Source: Ilyonectria destructans (taxonomy: Eukaryota > Ascomycota > Sordariomycetes > Hypocreales > Nectriaceae). From it: a DNA stretch of 64,000 nucleotides. Shown piece by piece: positions 1 through 10,989 of the stretch (positions within the stretch are counted from its first letter, which is position 1; the number at the start of each line of letters is the position of its first letter). The stretch is from positions 2,294,001 through 2,358,000 of the forward strand of contig JAHEWK010000010.1 in assembly GCA_020740775.1 (NCBI GenBank), in the 5' to 3' direction. The notes beneath the pieces were generated by a model that was not told where the DNA came from, ran no database searches, and saw nothing but the letters and a program-made list of their open reading frames with translations. The position numbers and the translations under genes are program-made.

Positions 1-2115
1 GATGCTATTGTAGCTAAATTCCTTTGCAAATGCCAACGCGTGTCTGAGCTGATTTGGGGTCATTGGCTTGTACGATCCTAGGACCAGTTGGAACAGCTGG
101 AGGGTGTGATGCTCCTTGGTGAAGTTGATATGACTAATAGTCTGTTCGTACATTTCACCAAAGGTGGCAGGGACTGCATCGACCAAGTTAATAAGCTCTT
201 TTGGGCTTAATCGTTCACCTGCATCGAGAATGTCCGTGGTAACGAGGTTGGCCCATTGAAACCCATCGCCACTGCGATGGATCAATCTCTGCAGCAACTT
301 GAATTCAAGCTCTGGGTTCTTCAATAACTCCAAACGTCGTGCAATAAATCTCTCCACCAAGCCCCGCTTTGGCTCATCCAATTCGATTGTCTCAGTTTCG
401 AATTCCGAGGCGCTGTAGTCTGGGAAATATCTCCTAGAGACACAGATGCCAATGTCCACTCCGGCGCCAAGTGCTTTATTCAGCAGCTCGGAAGCGAAGC
501 GCAGTATTGGGCGAAACCCATCGTCACCTCCGCTAGATTGAGGACCCGAGCACTCATTCAGGGCGTCAATGAAGATGCGTAAACGGAAGGATTCGGATCC
601 GCAAGTGGGTTTGCTGTTGAGGATGACGTTCGTGATGTCTTCTCGGAGCTCTTTGTCCGTCCTCAAATCCACGTCCCACTCTCCCGTCAGTGCATCTGTG
701 CATGCTTTGGCGTGAGTCCAAGGTTTCCCTGGTACTTTGGTGATGAGTTGGCCCAATAGAGATCGAAAGCAGGCGGTACTGGAACTCATCCATGAATCAA
801 TGTCTTTGGCCTCGGAGGTGTGTTCGAAAAAGTGATACAAGGTGATAGTTGAAGAGTCGTCGTCGAAACTGGAGACGGCCTCCTTCATCAAGACTGATTT
901 GCCAGCACCACACTTACCTTTCAATGTGATAAGTGCGGCTGCTTTGTTTGTTGGTCGAGAACTAGCCCACTTGGCGTACGTTTCGTGCCCAAGGAGCCAT
1001 TTCGAAGAGTCGAAAGTCAAGATTTCGTCGAACCGATTTCGTGGGCGCTTGGGATTGAGTTTCTTTTCGCAAACTATACAAGTCCGTGTTAATAGCTACC
1101 GAAGACCTATCTTGGTTCACTTACTCTCACGGGTTTTATCATCGGTCCTAGAGTGTGCCAAGACCAGTTCTGCTTGTGTTCCGGGAGCAGGCTGATGATG
1201 AATAGTCGACAACACGCTCTTCGCATACGCAGCTGCCATCGCGGCAGCATAGGGCTGCCATTGCTTGTTCTTCCGCTCATCTCCATAGTCACAAACGCCT
1301 CGGATCACACCTACAGCAATGCGGTTCATAGTACCGGCCGCCTCCATCTCTAGTCCAATGACGTTGAACCTGTCCCTTAGCTCGTTCCTCTTCTGGCGAT
1401 TCTTCATCAGCTTCTCCCCGGAGCCTATTGGGCCGTACCACACTCGCGTGCGCTCCACGTCGGGCCGTGGCTCACGCTCGACTTCTTTTTCCCCCATCTC
1501 ATCCGTCTCATATAGTCTGTCATGGTCCTGGCCGGGGTCGGCAAATGTGCCGGTTGTGTGCTTTTTGTCTCTTATGCGTCGGTAGTGCGAGAGAAAAAGA
1601 TTGCCGTCTATGGGCGCGGTCGTTTTGATATTACCAATGGCAGCTCTGACGACAGTTTCAGTGGTAGTTAAAACATGTCCCAAATGAAGCGGCTGGAAGC
1701 CGTCTTTCGCTGTCTCTTTGCCCAAGTCGTATGCGACAAGTCCGGGAGTGTCGCCTTCGGGGAGCGCCACTAGAACGTCACCGAGGCGGATGTCGCGCGG
1801 CGAAGTTGTGGAGAGGTTAGGCAGGCCGGCTGCGACGCCGACGAGAAGTCCAAACCACAGATTATGGAAGCACTTCTTCACCTGACTGGCGAGAGCGGCT
1901 GCGGAGCCAGTACCGTACTCCTGGCCTGCGGGAAGGGTCGCGATGACCGTATAGTGGTTGCACATGATGCCAGCATGGAACACGTAGTCGTCTCCGCGAT
2001 TCACGGGGAATTTGCCGTCATGTCGCGTATCCAACATGTGTAAGGCTGCTTGCGCCTCGATCTCGAGAGGGGCGATCCACGCCACCGTGTAGAGGTTGGG
2101 ATCTAGTTCGGACAT
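1..2115 (-). CDS. PNP-NACHT NLR-type protein, 3' part outside window
   Basis: Fungal NLR-like signalling protein, the class linked to heterokaryon incompatibility and self/non-self recognition. Exon 1 (2115-1125) encodes a phosphorylase-type domain beginning MSELDPNLYTVAWIAPLEIE, with IGLEMEAAG and GVIRGVCDYGD near its end, typical of the PNP_UDP_1 N-terminus of these proteins. A 51-bp intron (1124-1074, GTAAGT...TATAG) leads in frame into exon 2. That exon has the NACHT P-loop GKCGAGKS near position 920 and a Walker-B-like stretch RLRIFIDALNECSG near 560, followed by the NACHT winged-helix-like region. The frame stays open to base 1, so the C-terminal repeats (ankyrin, WD or TPR) cannot be seen. 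Family assignment is firm; the allorecognition role is inferred from the family. Confidence 0.88.
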
Positions 2116-3087
2116 TGTATGGGGTAGTAGAACGATTACTTCAAGTGTTGCCTGCGCAGAGGTGAGAACACACGAGTGGTGACGGTGGCGAAGTTGTCAG
2201 GGACAGTCTGCAAGGAGTTTTGACTGGGTTATCCATCGATGCGGTGCCAGCATGCCCAATATTAGAGTAGATACTCAGCCACCAAGTAACATCTGCACAT
2301 TATACGTATCCTTCTGTTCCCACACGCACTAACCAATCTCTCACGGCTATGGTCTCTCTTCGGCGGTTGGCAGGCGGCGCGCCATATAGAGCAGGGGTCA
2401 TAGCAACTATGCGGCTTTTCCACGACGACTTCCAAACACGATGAGCCCCTTTTAATTCCAGCGTGCAAGGAGCTGACTACCAACCCTGTAACGATATTGG
2501 CGGACCATCTCAGATGTCCGCGCGGACTTTCGCCCCCAAAACCACCCTCTACTCGGACAGAGTACGAGGCTCTGGCTTACCTGCCCTGCTAGCGGCATGG
2601 CAATGTGCAGCCTCACAAGGGTTCGAAAGTCCGGTTCCAGTTTTACTTGCATGAAGCCTCCACCAGAAAACTCTCATAGGTTGAGTGGCGCGTTGCCTTT
2701 CAGCTGGTGACTGGTGATTGCCATATGGCGCGTTCTGATTCGCGAGTACCAAAATATCAGCAGACAGTATACTTCGTCGTTGGGCGCAAACTCAAGGGTG
2801 GACGGCCGCAATTGTGGCTTGCAGGCATCTCCATCCTACAGCCTTGTCCTTATCTTCGCCCGGGTGATATGCCTCTTGTCTCATATTTTTTCAAAGGGGC
2901 CGAAGGCGTGCCTTTAATTCAGTCTGCGTATTTGGTCATTCATTATATTAGGTACTCTTTCGCTCTTCATATCTCTTGCCCTTGTGACCCTTAAAGCGAC
3001 CGCTTGATTGTCCAAAGAGTAGCAAAATCACTTGATTCTTAAGCATAACCCAGTCACTGTCGTTTGTTCCTCATTCTTCATTCAATC
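2116..3087. other. Intergenic, no supported gene
   Basis: Shared 5' region between the minus-strand NLR and the plus-strand secreted protein gene. Short open frames exist on both strands but none has a domain, splice pattern or recognisable composition. No repeat or RNA gene was seen. Confidence 0.5.
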
Positions 3088-4329
3088 ATGCTGCCACATA
3101 ATTTCTTTCCAGGCTTCCCGGCATTGTTTCTTTGTCTCATCAACTTTCCATTGGGTCAAGCCGTTTCCCATGGATGCATGCCAGACCGGGACAGCACGAC
3201 GTGCCCAGCGCAATCATGGAATGAAGAATACTTTTGTCTCATGAAACAAAACTCCCTATCGCGTCTCATTGCTTGCGTCCGCACCGCCCCTGATGGGAGT
3301 GACAGCAAGCTGTGTCAAGACCTCAACGACGACATACCAGATAGCGGGGACAGCGGATACTGGAGCATAAAGCCGCCACAAGGAGCTCAGTGTAAGAGTG
3401 CTCGCCAAGTGTTGCTGGCAGGGAGTGATTATCCCGACTGCAAGCTCTGCTCCATGCGAGGGTTGATCGAGGCCTGTCCACAGGACGATCCAAACTTTTT
3501 GACCTGCCTTTGCGAATACAAGTTGCAAGAGGTTCATTTGAAGTGTCTATCCCGGTGCTTTGGAGATGGGTCTATGAGAGGTGTTCGCTGCCCGCATTGG
3601 AAGAATCGGCGTGATGAAACTTCCAGTCACGGTGCTGTCGAACCGCTGTTCAAAAGGTCGTCAGAGAGCGGCGACGACTTTTTGCTGGTATGTACCCGCA
3701 TCAATTTCATCATCCCTCAATAGCGTAAGGTGGAAGGAAAAGGCTGACTCGTACCGCCTGCATAGCGATGGGATGAATACATTTCAATCGACAACCACGG
3801 GCGGCCTTGCTTCAATAATACCGACAGCGGGGGGTGCACGTTGGGCCCTTATATGCTGCCTCACTATGATGTACCCAATCTCGTCGGTGATTGGGACTAC
3901 CGATGCTTTGTGCATCCAAGAAAGGCGGAAAAACGATGCTATCCCTTGAAGTATGACTTGTACGACAGGTCAACAAACGTCCTTGGAGGCTATGCAACAT
4001 TCACTTCGGACAAGACCATCGACCAACCCTTTTCGCGTTCGACCCGAAATCCTCCCGAATCAAGGTTGACGTACAAGCTGGAGTCTGTCGAGACAGACGT
4101 GGAGTCTATGTCCATTTCTACGGCGACAGCGAGGGACGTCACGCAAGGGGGCACACGCAGCCTGATACAGCCGACGGCTCCACAGGGTCAGACCTCGACT
4201 CTATCTCCTACAGAAAGACCCTCTTCGACTGGATCCCGCAGGACAACAAGTTGTTTGGTGGGCATTCTGCAAGTGCCTGCTGCTGTAATGTCAGGATTGA
4301 CGACCGGAATCATGATTACGCTGCTGTGA
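3088..4329 (+). CDS. Secreted/cell-surface Cys-rich protein with C-terminal hydrophobic tail
   Basis: Two exons (3088-3687, 3766-4329) joined by a 78-bp intron give 387 aa. The chosen ATG at 3088 starts MLPHNFFPGFPALFLCLINF, a clear signal peptide; an upstream non-ATG extension was discarded. The mature part is Cys-rich in its first half, with CKLCSMRGLIEACP and FLTCLCEYKLQEVHLKCLSRC. It continues after the intron with RWDEYISIDN and CFVHPRKAEKRCYP. The last 100 residues are Ser/Thr-rich and end in a hydrophobic segment finishing GLTTGIMITLL, which suggests a GPI-anchor signal or a membrane stop. I do not recognise the family. The Cys pattern and C-terminus suggest a cell-wall or surface protein; an effector role is only possible. 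Confidence 0.7.
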
Positions 4330-6033
4330 ACAATGGGCTCAACATTGCGCTGTAACTAGTGGCACAGAGGAATGTGGGCTCCTCTTGGCCATTTTCTTAT
4401 TTATTATACAAATACCTAGACATAGAAAACATGACACTTCTGTGCAAAGATTAGGACCGGAGGTGATTGTAGATAAACATATTGATGTTGTTACAATTTG
4501 ACTCTGCATTCGCGACGAAGAAGCACGATTTTCTGATAATTCTCCGCGAGAATCCGACAAACAAACTCTGTTGCATCTTCTTGTGGTGGGGAGAAGAGTT
4601 GTGCATCGTCAACGGTGTCGACGGCCCAGTGACAGCAAATCGATATTTGAATCGACACCCCCAAGAATCCGGTATTCTTACGCAATGGTGAAGTAGGGAC
4701 GACGGAATGGCTCGTAATTTCTGACATGCACACCAAAGACCGAAAGGTCCAAAGTCTAGCAGCTTCCTGATTAGGCCACAGTTGATTCCAGGGAGAAAGG
4801 AAGGACTTCGCACACAATCGATCAAACAACGCCGTGCATACGTCTGATACCCACCACCCACTCCCATTGAACAGCTGAGCGTGCCAGTAAGCGCCAAGAC
4901 ACACCTCCTGCGAGGTCCACCAATCATAAGTTCCTTGGTGGTGACGTTGCCCAATGCAGTTCGGCTGAGATGATATGATATGCGTGACTTTGGCGTAGCC
5001 ACGACACAGAGCAAGGTTAACAAGGCCTTTGAAACAGCCACACTATCGCGCTTACGGGCTTGTGAGATACGCCCCATGGGAGGTTTTCTTCTGAGCCTCT
5101 GCAAACCACTGAAAACTTGGTCCCTGCTTCTGAAGTGGCCGGTCCTGGAGGTGCCAGTTCTGGGCCGCCCACAACGCAACAGTAGCTGTTTCCGGCTCCT
5201 TGAAGTTGAATTCCGTAAAATAAGATTCACTGCCTATTTAGGAATCCTGTATTCCTTATTTGGATCAACCCTACCGAAGATTATCGAAACTGTAGATGGT
5301 TGGGTTTGGTTCCAATTTTAGAAAGTGGGGGCAGCTTGAAATTCTTACCATCTCCGCCAAAAGAACCTCAGCTCCAGTTGTGGCTTGTAGCATCCCTTGC
5401 ACTTTTGCTGCATATGGTGTTGCGATTTTGGCACAATTAGTAGAGTTAGGGGCTGTAATATGTCGCTACTGTCAAAAGTACGCGTTATCCCTCGCGAAGG
5501 ATCTTTGTGTTGCAGTCTCGCCTTTAATGTCACGCAGCTAGCCAATAGAAAATAGTAAACGAAATCACTGTTGCGCGCCTACGTCATTCATCTCGATCAC
5601 GGCCGTGCCGTCGCTGCCTTGCCTAGAATGAGGCAGGGATATGTACGTTAAACCGCTTTGCCTTCTTCTTTGAAATAATCATGCACAAGGATTAAGGCTC
5701 CACGGAGACACACGCATTACACCAGCTTCGATGAGCACGACGTCGACATGTAAGTACTCGGCTACGAAATCGAAGCACCAAAGAAAACGGAAGCCAAGCA
5801 AGAAGAAAGGATGCTGGTATCTGGAGGACGGGTGTATTTTTTTGATGGAACATAATTCCGTATCATAGAGGTTTATTTTTTCCATTCAAGCTATTTGGGT
5901 ACCAAAGCTAATAAAAACGACTCGATTCTGCCTTGCGGGCCCATGACCTGAATCTATTCAAGGTAGGGAAGATCATTCTTGACACCATAAATACTTACTC
6001 GTAGTACTAGGGGGGGCCGCTTTTGAGGCCCCC
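4330..6033. other. Mostly non-coding; one weak minus-strand open frame
   Basis: The stretch holds one weak open frame (4491-4904, listed separately) and a GC-only hairpin just past its right end (6005-6039). The rest shows no convincing gene. The final 500 bases form the 3' flank of the FAH pseudogene, which is read leftwards. Confidence 0.4.
4491..4904 (-). CDS. Unrecognised open frame, possibly a decayed gene
   Basis: A 137-residue minus-strand frame starting MCLGAYWHAQLFNGSGWWVS and ending in a charged stretch (CRILAENYQK). Its Trp-, Cys- and Leu-rich composition looks more protein-like than a chance frame. A second, overlapping 259-residue frame (5230-4451) runs alongside it, and coding character seems to move between the two near 4905, which would fit a frameshifted relic. 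I recognise no domain and see no good start context or introns. It may be spurious. Confidence 0.2.
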   Translation of the reverse strand: MCLGAYWHAQLFNGSGWWVSDVCTALFDRLCAKSFLSPWNQLWPNQEAARLWTFRSLVCMSEITSHSVVPTSPLRKNTGFLGVSIQISICCHWAVDTVDDAQLFSPPQEDATEFVCRILAENYQKIVLLRRECRVKL

Positions 6034-6039
6034 CTAGTA
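6005..6039. repeat. G/C-tract hairpin, possible transposon terminus
   Basis: Left arm TACTAGGGGGGGCC (6005-6018) and right arm GGCCCCCCTAGTA (6027-6039) are inverted repeats around an 8-base loop. The right arm plus loop bases (TTGAGG + C tract + TAGTA) recurs at 45261-45278. The TA-flanked, C-tract design resembles ends of TA-targeting DNA transposons, but no transposase lies between or beside the copies. It also sits at the 3' end of the FAH pseudogene and could act as a terminator hairpin. Confidence 0.5.
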
Positions 6040-6841
6040 TATCTCATTGATTAATGTGCCGAGCTTCTCAATCTCCACTCCCATGTCATCGCCGCGACTC
6101 AGCACAACCTTTAAATCTCCCAGGAATCCAATACCAAGCCCCGTCCCTGTCAGAATCACGGTTCCCTTCTCCAGAGTCGTGCCTTGGGAAAGGAAAGAGA
6201 TCATCTCGGCAACGCTGAAGATCATTTCCCTGACATCTTTATCTTAGCCCATCCTCATTCCGCGGGGCCAGATGAAGCATAACGAACCTTGTGTTGGTCT
6301 TCTGTACCACGTTGGAGTTGTGAATTGCACGGATGGATAGCTGATGAGGATCCTGGATGGCACTCGGGGCAACAAGCATGGGTCCGAGAGGTGCCGAGCC
6401 GTCGAAGCCTTTCGAAAAGCTCCCTTGACTGTTTTTGAATTGCTGGTTACTCGCACTAATATCATTGCTGCACGTGTAGCCCTAAATGTACTGCTCTGCC
6501 TCGGCGACGGGAATATCTCTACCATCCCGGGAGATGACTATGGCCAGCTCCGCCTCGTTGTCACTTGAGCCGTCCTGTGCAATATTGGGGATGTTTACCT
6601 TCTCCGACCAAGGACCACAGACCACCGTTCGAGGCTTGATGAAGAGCAGAGACGCGTCGGGTATTGGCATCTTGGCCTCAGCAGCGTGGTCCCTATAGTT
6701 GAGGCCCATGCAGCGCATCGGAGACACTTGGTGAGTTGCAATGGGAGAAAGCAGCTTGATGCGGGATGTCAGTCCGGCGGTGTCCCACCACAGCTTAACA
6801 ACCCGGATAATGCAGAAGTACAAGCTACCACAACAATACAT
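6034..6841 (-). pseudogene. Fumarylacetoacetate hydrolase (FAH)-family protein, disrupted
   Basis: Read right to left, the FAH core is clear: RCMGLNYRDHAAEAKMPIPD, FIKPRT, NEAELAIVI, then GYTCSNDISASNQQFKNSQ, GSAPLGPMLV, MISFLSQGTTLEKGTVILTG and a C-terminus ending LGTLINEIY. It cannot be read as one protein. A TAG stop (about 6482) falls after AEQYI, where the family continues directly. A one-base loss near 6418 moves the frame after SFRK. About 16 residues ending in a stop (6244) then separate the last block, possibly a decayed intron. The N-terminus before RIKLLSPI also looks replaced. The family cleaves C-C bonds in acylpyruvate-like compounds. Its neighbour is an intact MFS transporter, so the pair may once have served uptake and breakdown of an aromatic or sugar-acid compound. 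Confidence 0.82.
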
Positions 6842-6894
6842 CTCAATTCATCACAAGGGGTTTAGGCCTCTATCGTTGTAATGTCCAAACGGCG

Positions 6895-8610
6895 TCAGTA
6901 CGCTACATTGTACCCAAGAATCCACGTCTTTGTCTTCCTGGTAATCTTAGGGCCCCAGATCCAAAGCGGCAGCGCACCAAGGAAGATGGCAAAGACCACA
7001 GTGGCCAATGTTACGAACATTAGGTGCTTGTCATGCGTCCACCATTCCACTGTAGAGTAGGAGACTCCAAAACCAATAGCGTTCTTAATGATGTTGACCA
7101 CAACGCCAATGTCAATGGCCTTCTCTGGGTAGCTATCGGTTGAGTAAGCAATCATGATATTGCTACCACCAGTAAGATTCGCATTGACAATTGCCCAAAG
7201 CAACCCGACAATAGCCCAGTGCCAACCCCGCTGAAGCCCAACACCTGCAAGTGTAGTAGCTGTAGGCGTCGTGATGGAGAAAAGTATCAGGATGGGCAGA
7301 ATCGACTCCGGCTTGAAATAGCCGTGGCGCCGCAAGTATCTCGCTGCCAGCCAATCTGCCAAGACACCGCCAATAGGCACCCCAGCCAGCAAGCCTAGAA
7401 GAACAGCGATGTTGTAAAGGCCTAATTGGCCTGGCGACCACAATAAGGGCGGCGCTGAGTAGGTGAGTGAAACGAGGACGGAAATGCTGATGGTTATTGC
7501 AATTGTAACGCCAAAGAGTAGGACGGTGACAATGACAGAAGGAAGAGCGAGAACTTTGAAGGGCATCGCCATAAGGAGCAGGTAGTTTGATACGGGTTGG
7601 TTATGTTTGAGCGTCAAAAAGAAAGACCGCCGAAACCAGAGAGCGGAGGGCTTGTACGGGCCAACCATTTTTAGTGAATGCGGCTGTATCTCATGTTGTT
7701 CTGCCCGTCCTGCCTCTTCTGATGCAGCCTTGGGCTCGGTGATTTGTGTTTCGTCAAGGGCAAGACTACCGTCTTGGGAAATCGGGACCTCCGGGTCTCC
7801 AGGAACTCGAATATTCATGATAGGCTCCGGGAACATCAATATCGTGGCAATGAGATTGAGAGCCGAAATGCCACCGAAGAGGTAATTAGGGTATCTCCAA
7901 CTGCCCAGATTTTCAACCATGTATCCGGCGATAAGAGGTCCGAAGACGGTGCCAGCTCCCAAGGCGAAGGTGTATACGCTCATGGCGCGGGCAACGTACT
8001 CTCGAGGAAACAGAAGCACTACCATGACTGGGCCAAGTGATTCAACTACACCACCGCCGAGTCCACCGACAATTCGGGCCGCCAGTAGGGAGTCGTATGT
8101 TTGAGAGGCGCCTTGCCAGAAGAAGCATGCTGTGAAAACAACGAGGCCGATCAGGATGGTATATCGACTACCGATGTATGCGACGGTGGGGACAGCCCAG
8201 ATATTCTGGCAAGTAAATTTGAAAGTCAGCGTTTACGGGACGCGGAAGGAAAAACAGTTGCCAAGTCAGCTCGGGAAAGTATCAAGCTTACCCCCAGACC
8301 AACAGCAAGCGTGGCCCAGCTAGCCAGCTGAGAAACTTGACTACCGTCCACATGCAGATCCACCATGATGTGCACAATCATGGGCGGAATAGACGCGCTG
8401 AGGAACTGGCCCATCATGACAAAAAAGCAGAGCGAGCCTAGCATTACCACTCGCCACCAGAGCGGCCATGTCTACATATCAGGTAATAGTATTAGCATTA
8501 CGCGTCTGCTTAAGGGGGATAAAGATGATCTAAGGTTGGCAGAGGGCAGAGGGAAAGCTAACCATAGGGCTCTCCGGCCCAAGATGGGCGCCTGAAGGGA
8601 CGAGAGGCAT
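6895..8610 (-). CDS. MFS transporter, 12-14 TM, DHA1-like
   Basis: Three exons (8610-8563, 8471-8292, 8205-6895) give 512 aa with consistent phases. Start MPLVPSGAHLGPESPM joins to TWPLWWRVVMLG at the first splice site; that intron has an unusual GTTAGC donor. Membrane segments begin with VMLGSLCFFVMMGQFLSAS. The signature RIVGGLGGGVVESLGPVMVV, followed by LFPREYVARAMSVYTF, is typical of fungal DHA1-type proton antiporters, and a long hydrophilic central loop (around residues 250-290) splits two six-helix halves. Substrate unknown. It is transcribed towards the FAH pseudogene with only about 50 bp between them, so the two may have formed a small catabolic unit. Confidence 0.85.
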
Positions 8611-9530
8611 CGCGTGCCAGAAAGTTGATATTTAGATTGTTTATTCAAATGGACAGCAGGTAGTAGTAAATTGCGAGGAGGCTCTTCAGCAATGATAGCT
8701 CACGACTTTGAGGATTATGCGCTGGACTGAAGACAGATACCAAAAGAGACGCAGATGGGAACCCTTTGGTAGAAGCAATAGTAAGCATGTATTGAGACAA
8801 AGGAGAGAAGGAGTATGAAGTTCATCTTATATCCCCACTTCCAGGAGGCTATCGGATTTCACCAAGCTGGGGTAGTGTGACCAAATCGCGGGGACGGAAA
8901 GCCAGGAACCGGCCTTGCCGGGCAGTGTAACACTTGAAGTGCGTACGGTGAAACAAAAAGGACAGGCTAAGAGTGGCTTAATGAAAGTCCTCGGCTGCAG
9001 TTACAGTCAAGCTAGACGCAGTTTCTCAGAGTCTAAATGCCAATGTCTCCTATTTTCCCGGAATCTTTTGTTCCGCGGAAGTCCCGCGATTAATTGAATT
9101 CTCCCGGTGTATGTTCAAAACTAGTGGTGATAAGCTTTCTCGTGGAAGTTCCATGGACAGTTATCCCACGCTCCTATAGGGTCTTTGTCATCATATCGGA
9201 TCTTCCGACGTGGCATGCGGATCAACCTTATTAATTCGTGGACAATCCGAAGACAACCGGAGACTCTCCCAATCTCCGGCTCTACATTCCGGACTCTAAA
9301 GCTACCCACCCCTAGACTCAAGGTACTCGGGTATCATTCATTCATCTTAAGAAGGATTGCTCCGGATGCTAGTCCGGCCCGTACCTCATTTTGTCTCACC
9401 TCGCCTATACGCCAAGTCTCAGACTTCATTCCCAAAGAACATCAAGGACAATAAAACTTCCCGCAGAAATGACTCCAGCAAACCTAGACTTCGCAGGTGG
9501 GAATTATCCATTTACCGCTATCGTGCTAGG
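8611..9530. other. Intergenic between divergent genes
   Basis: Holds the promoter of the MFS gene (leftward) and the 5' region of the scytalone-dehydratase-like gene (rightward). No repeat or RNA gene seen. The first exon of the rightward gene may begin inside this stretch, for example near the ATG at 9469, but I could not place it. Confidence 0.4.
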
Positions 9531-10131
9531 TGTTGTTGGGCTGATGCAAGCTTTTTGGAACCAGACTATCTCGCGCTATCAAACCTGACTTGCGATTATT
9601 TTCATAGCCTGGATACCAAAGTGAGTGTCTCGCCAGGACTTCTTTTATCATTTTGCCTTGCTACAACAGGGAACATACACTATGGACGTGGACTGACTCG
9701 CAATCAATCGTAACAACAGGATTGGGACTTACTGAGGACACTCGTGGCACCGCTTCTACGTGTTAGTCTGACATGTCAAAGCCTTCACACATGAACTAAT
9801 GTGAACCTGCCTCCCTCAGGCTGACTACACCGACCTTGGTGGAACAGTTCACGAGGCTTTGATGGCAGACGAATTTGTTGCTAAAACTAGCGGCGCAATG
9901 TTCAGCAACCCTTTACTACGCACCCAGCATCTGCTTGGGGCGTCCAAGTGGGTGGTTGACGAAGCTCACGTTATTGCTCGTCATCAGGTGCGATCTGAGT
10001 CGAAGGTTTTATCTAGTGAGCAGTCAAAGGATGTTGTTGAAGAGTCTCATCGATGGGTTGTCGTCACGGCGACTTACGCCAAGATAGATGGACAATGGAA
10101 ATTGTCTGGCATTGCGCCAAAGAGTCTGTAG
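9531..10131 (+). CDS. Scytalone dehydratase-like enzyme (NTF2/SnoaL fold), 5' end uncertain
   Basis: Three visible exons splice perfectly in phase: up to 9620 (…LEPDYLALSNLTCDYFHSL DTK), 9720-9761 (DWDLLRTLVAPLLR) and 9820-10131 (ADYTDLGG…TYAKIDGQWKLSGIAPKSL). The order DYLAL / DYFHSLDTKDWD / ADYTDLGG / LMADEFV / LLRTQHLLGASKW / WKLSGIAPK matches scytalone dehydratase, the DHN-melanin dehydratase, including the TQH histidine. The KGHAHS block of true melanin enzymes is here VEESHRW, and the C-terminal lid helix after APK is missing. It is therefore a diverged paralogue, probably acting on another polyketide. Upstream of 9531 the frame stays open but its N-terminus does not look like the family; a further exon is likely. 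Neighbours are a FAD monooxygenase and a GST. Confidence 0.75.
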
Positions 10132-10989
10132 AGTGTAGAATAACTTAGTGTTCTCTTCACGGTTTATTGTCACTCCTCTGCCGTTGTTTCTCCCAACCTG
10201 CCTCAGTATGCTCCTTAGCCCTAACCGTGAGGTCAATCCCCTATTTTTTCCAGGTCCTAACAGGATTCGTCGCAAATGACAACCGAGTCATCCCTGTCCT
10301 GGAGCTGAACGGAAAGTGGGGGAGAGGGGAACTATGACCAGGGGCTTTGAGCTATCTTAGAGAAAGTGCCGCTTAGTCAATCCAACCGGCCTATCATGGA
10401 GAGGAACTCTTCTCCAGAAACACATGACTCATGGACTAAACCGAGTCTCCAAAGTATAATGTGAGTGACCTGAGACTTACCAACGACACGGATGTCCCGG
10501 TTCTGTATTGTTTCCCCTCCACTGCCCTGCTTAGTACCGGCCCAGGGTCTGATAAGATGACGCACATGGATGCCAGTTGTCCAAAAGCCGGTCATAACGA
10601 CCCTAAACTCCGCATCCGGACAACCAACGGCTTGGTCAATGTCCTCAAGGGCCTCCCGAGCTTGGTCAACCCTCGGGGAATCCGAAAGGCTTCTTCACTC
10701 GGATGCTTCCGACGCTGAACTTTGCATCCGGATACCCTACGGTCTAACCATGGGTTCCCAACCTTGCAAACGGCACGGGGAATCCGAGAGGCTTCTTCCT
10801 TCCGATCTTTCCGGCCTAGACTAGACTGCAACAAGTGCACCACCTTGCTGCGTTTGCTAATTCAAGAGCGGGGAAAATCCGGGGTGTTCAGTACAGTCCC
10901 AAATGATAAATAACCTAGCTCCAAGTTTACCATGTTCACGTTCGGTCCACCTCATTATTCTTACAGCGTCGTGATACCTCTTAGTCACC
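10132..10989. other. Intergenic with imperfect direct repeat
   Basis: Promoter region of the FAD monooxygenase. Its middle (10604-10812) is an imperfect ~100-bp duplication, listed separately. No gene seen. Confidence 0.5.
10604..10812. repeat. Imperfect ~100-bp direct duplication
   Basis: Unit A starts with CTCCGCATCCGGA (10608) and unit B with CTTTGCATCCGGA (10720). Each ends with a GGGGAATCCGA(A/G)AGGCTTCTTC block (10675 and 10777). The middles match only loosely, so this is an old tandem duplication or two copies of a short dispersed element. Confidence 0.6.

Noticed and set aside
4451..5230. 259-residue minus-strand open frame as a full gene
   Set aside because: Composition is irregular (Arg/Ser/Cys-rich), no domain is recognisable, and it overlaps a different frame with equal claims. 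At most a relic.
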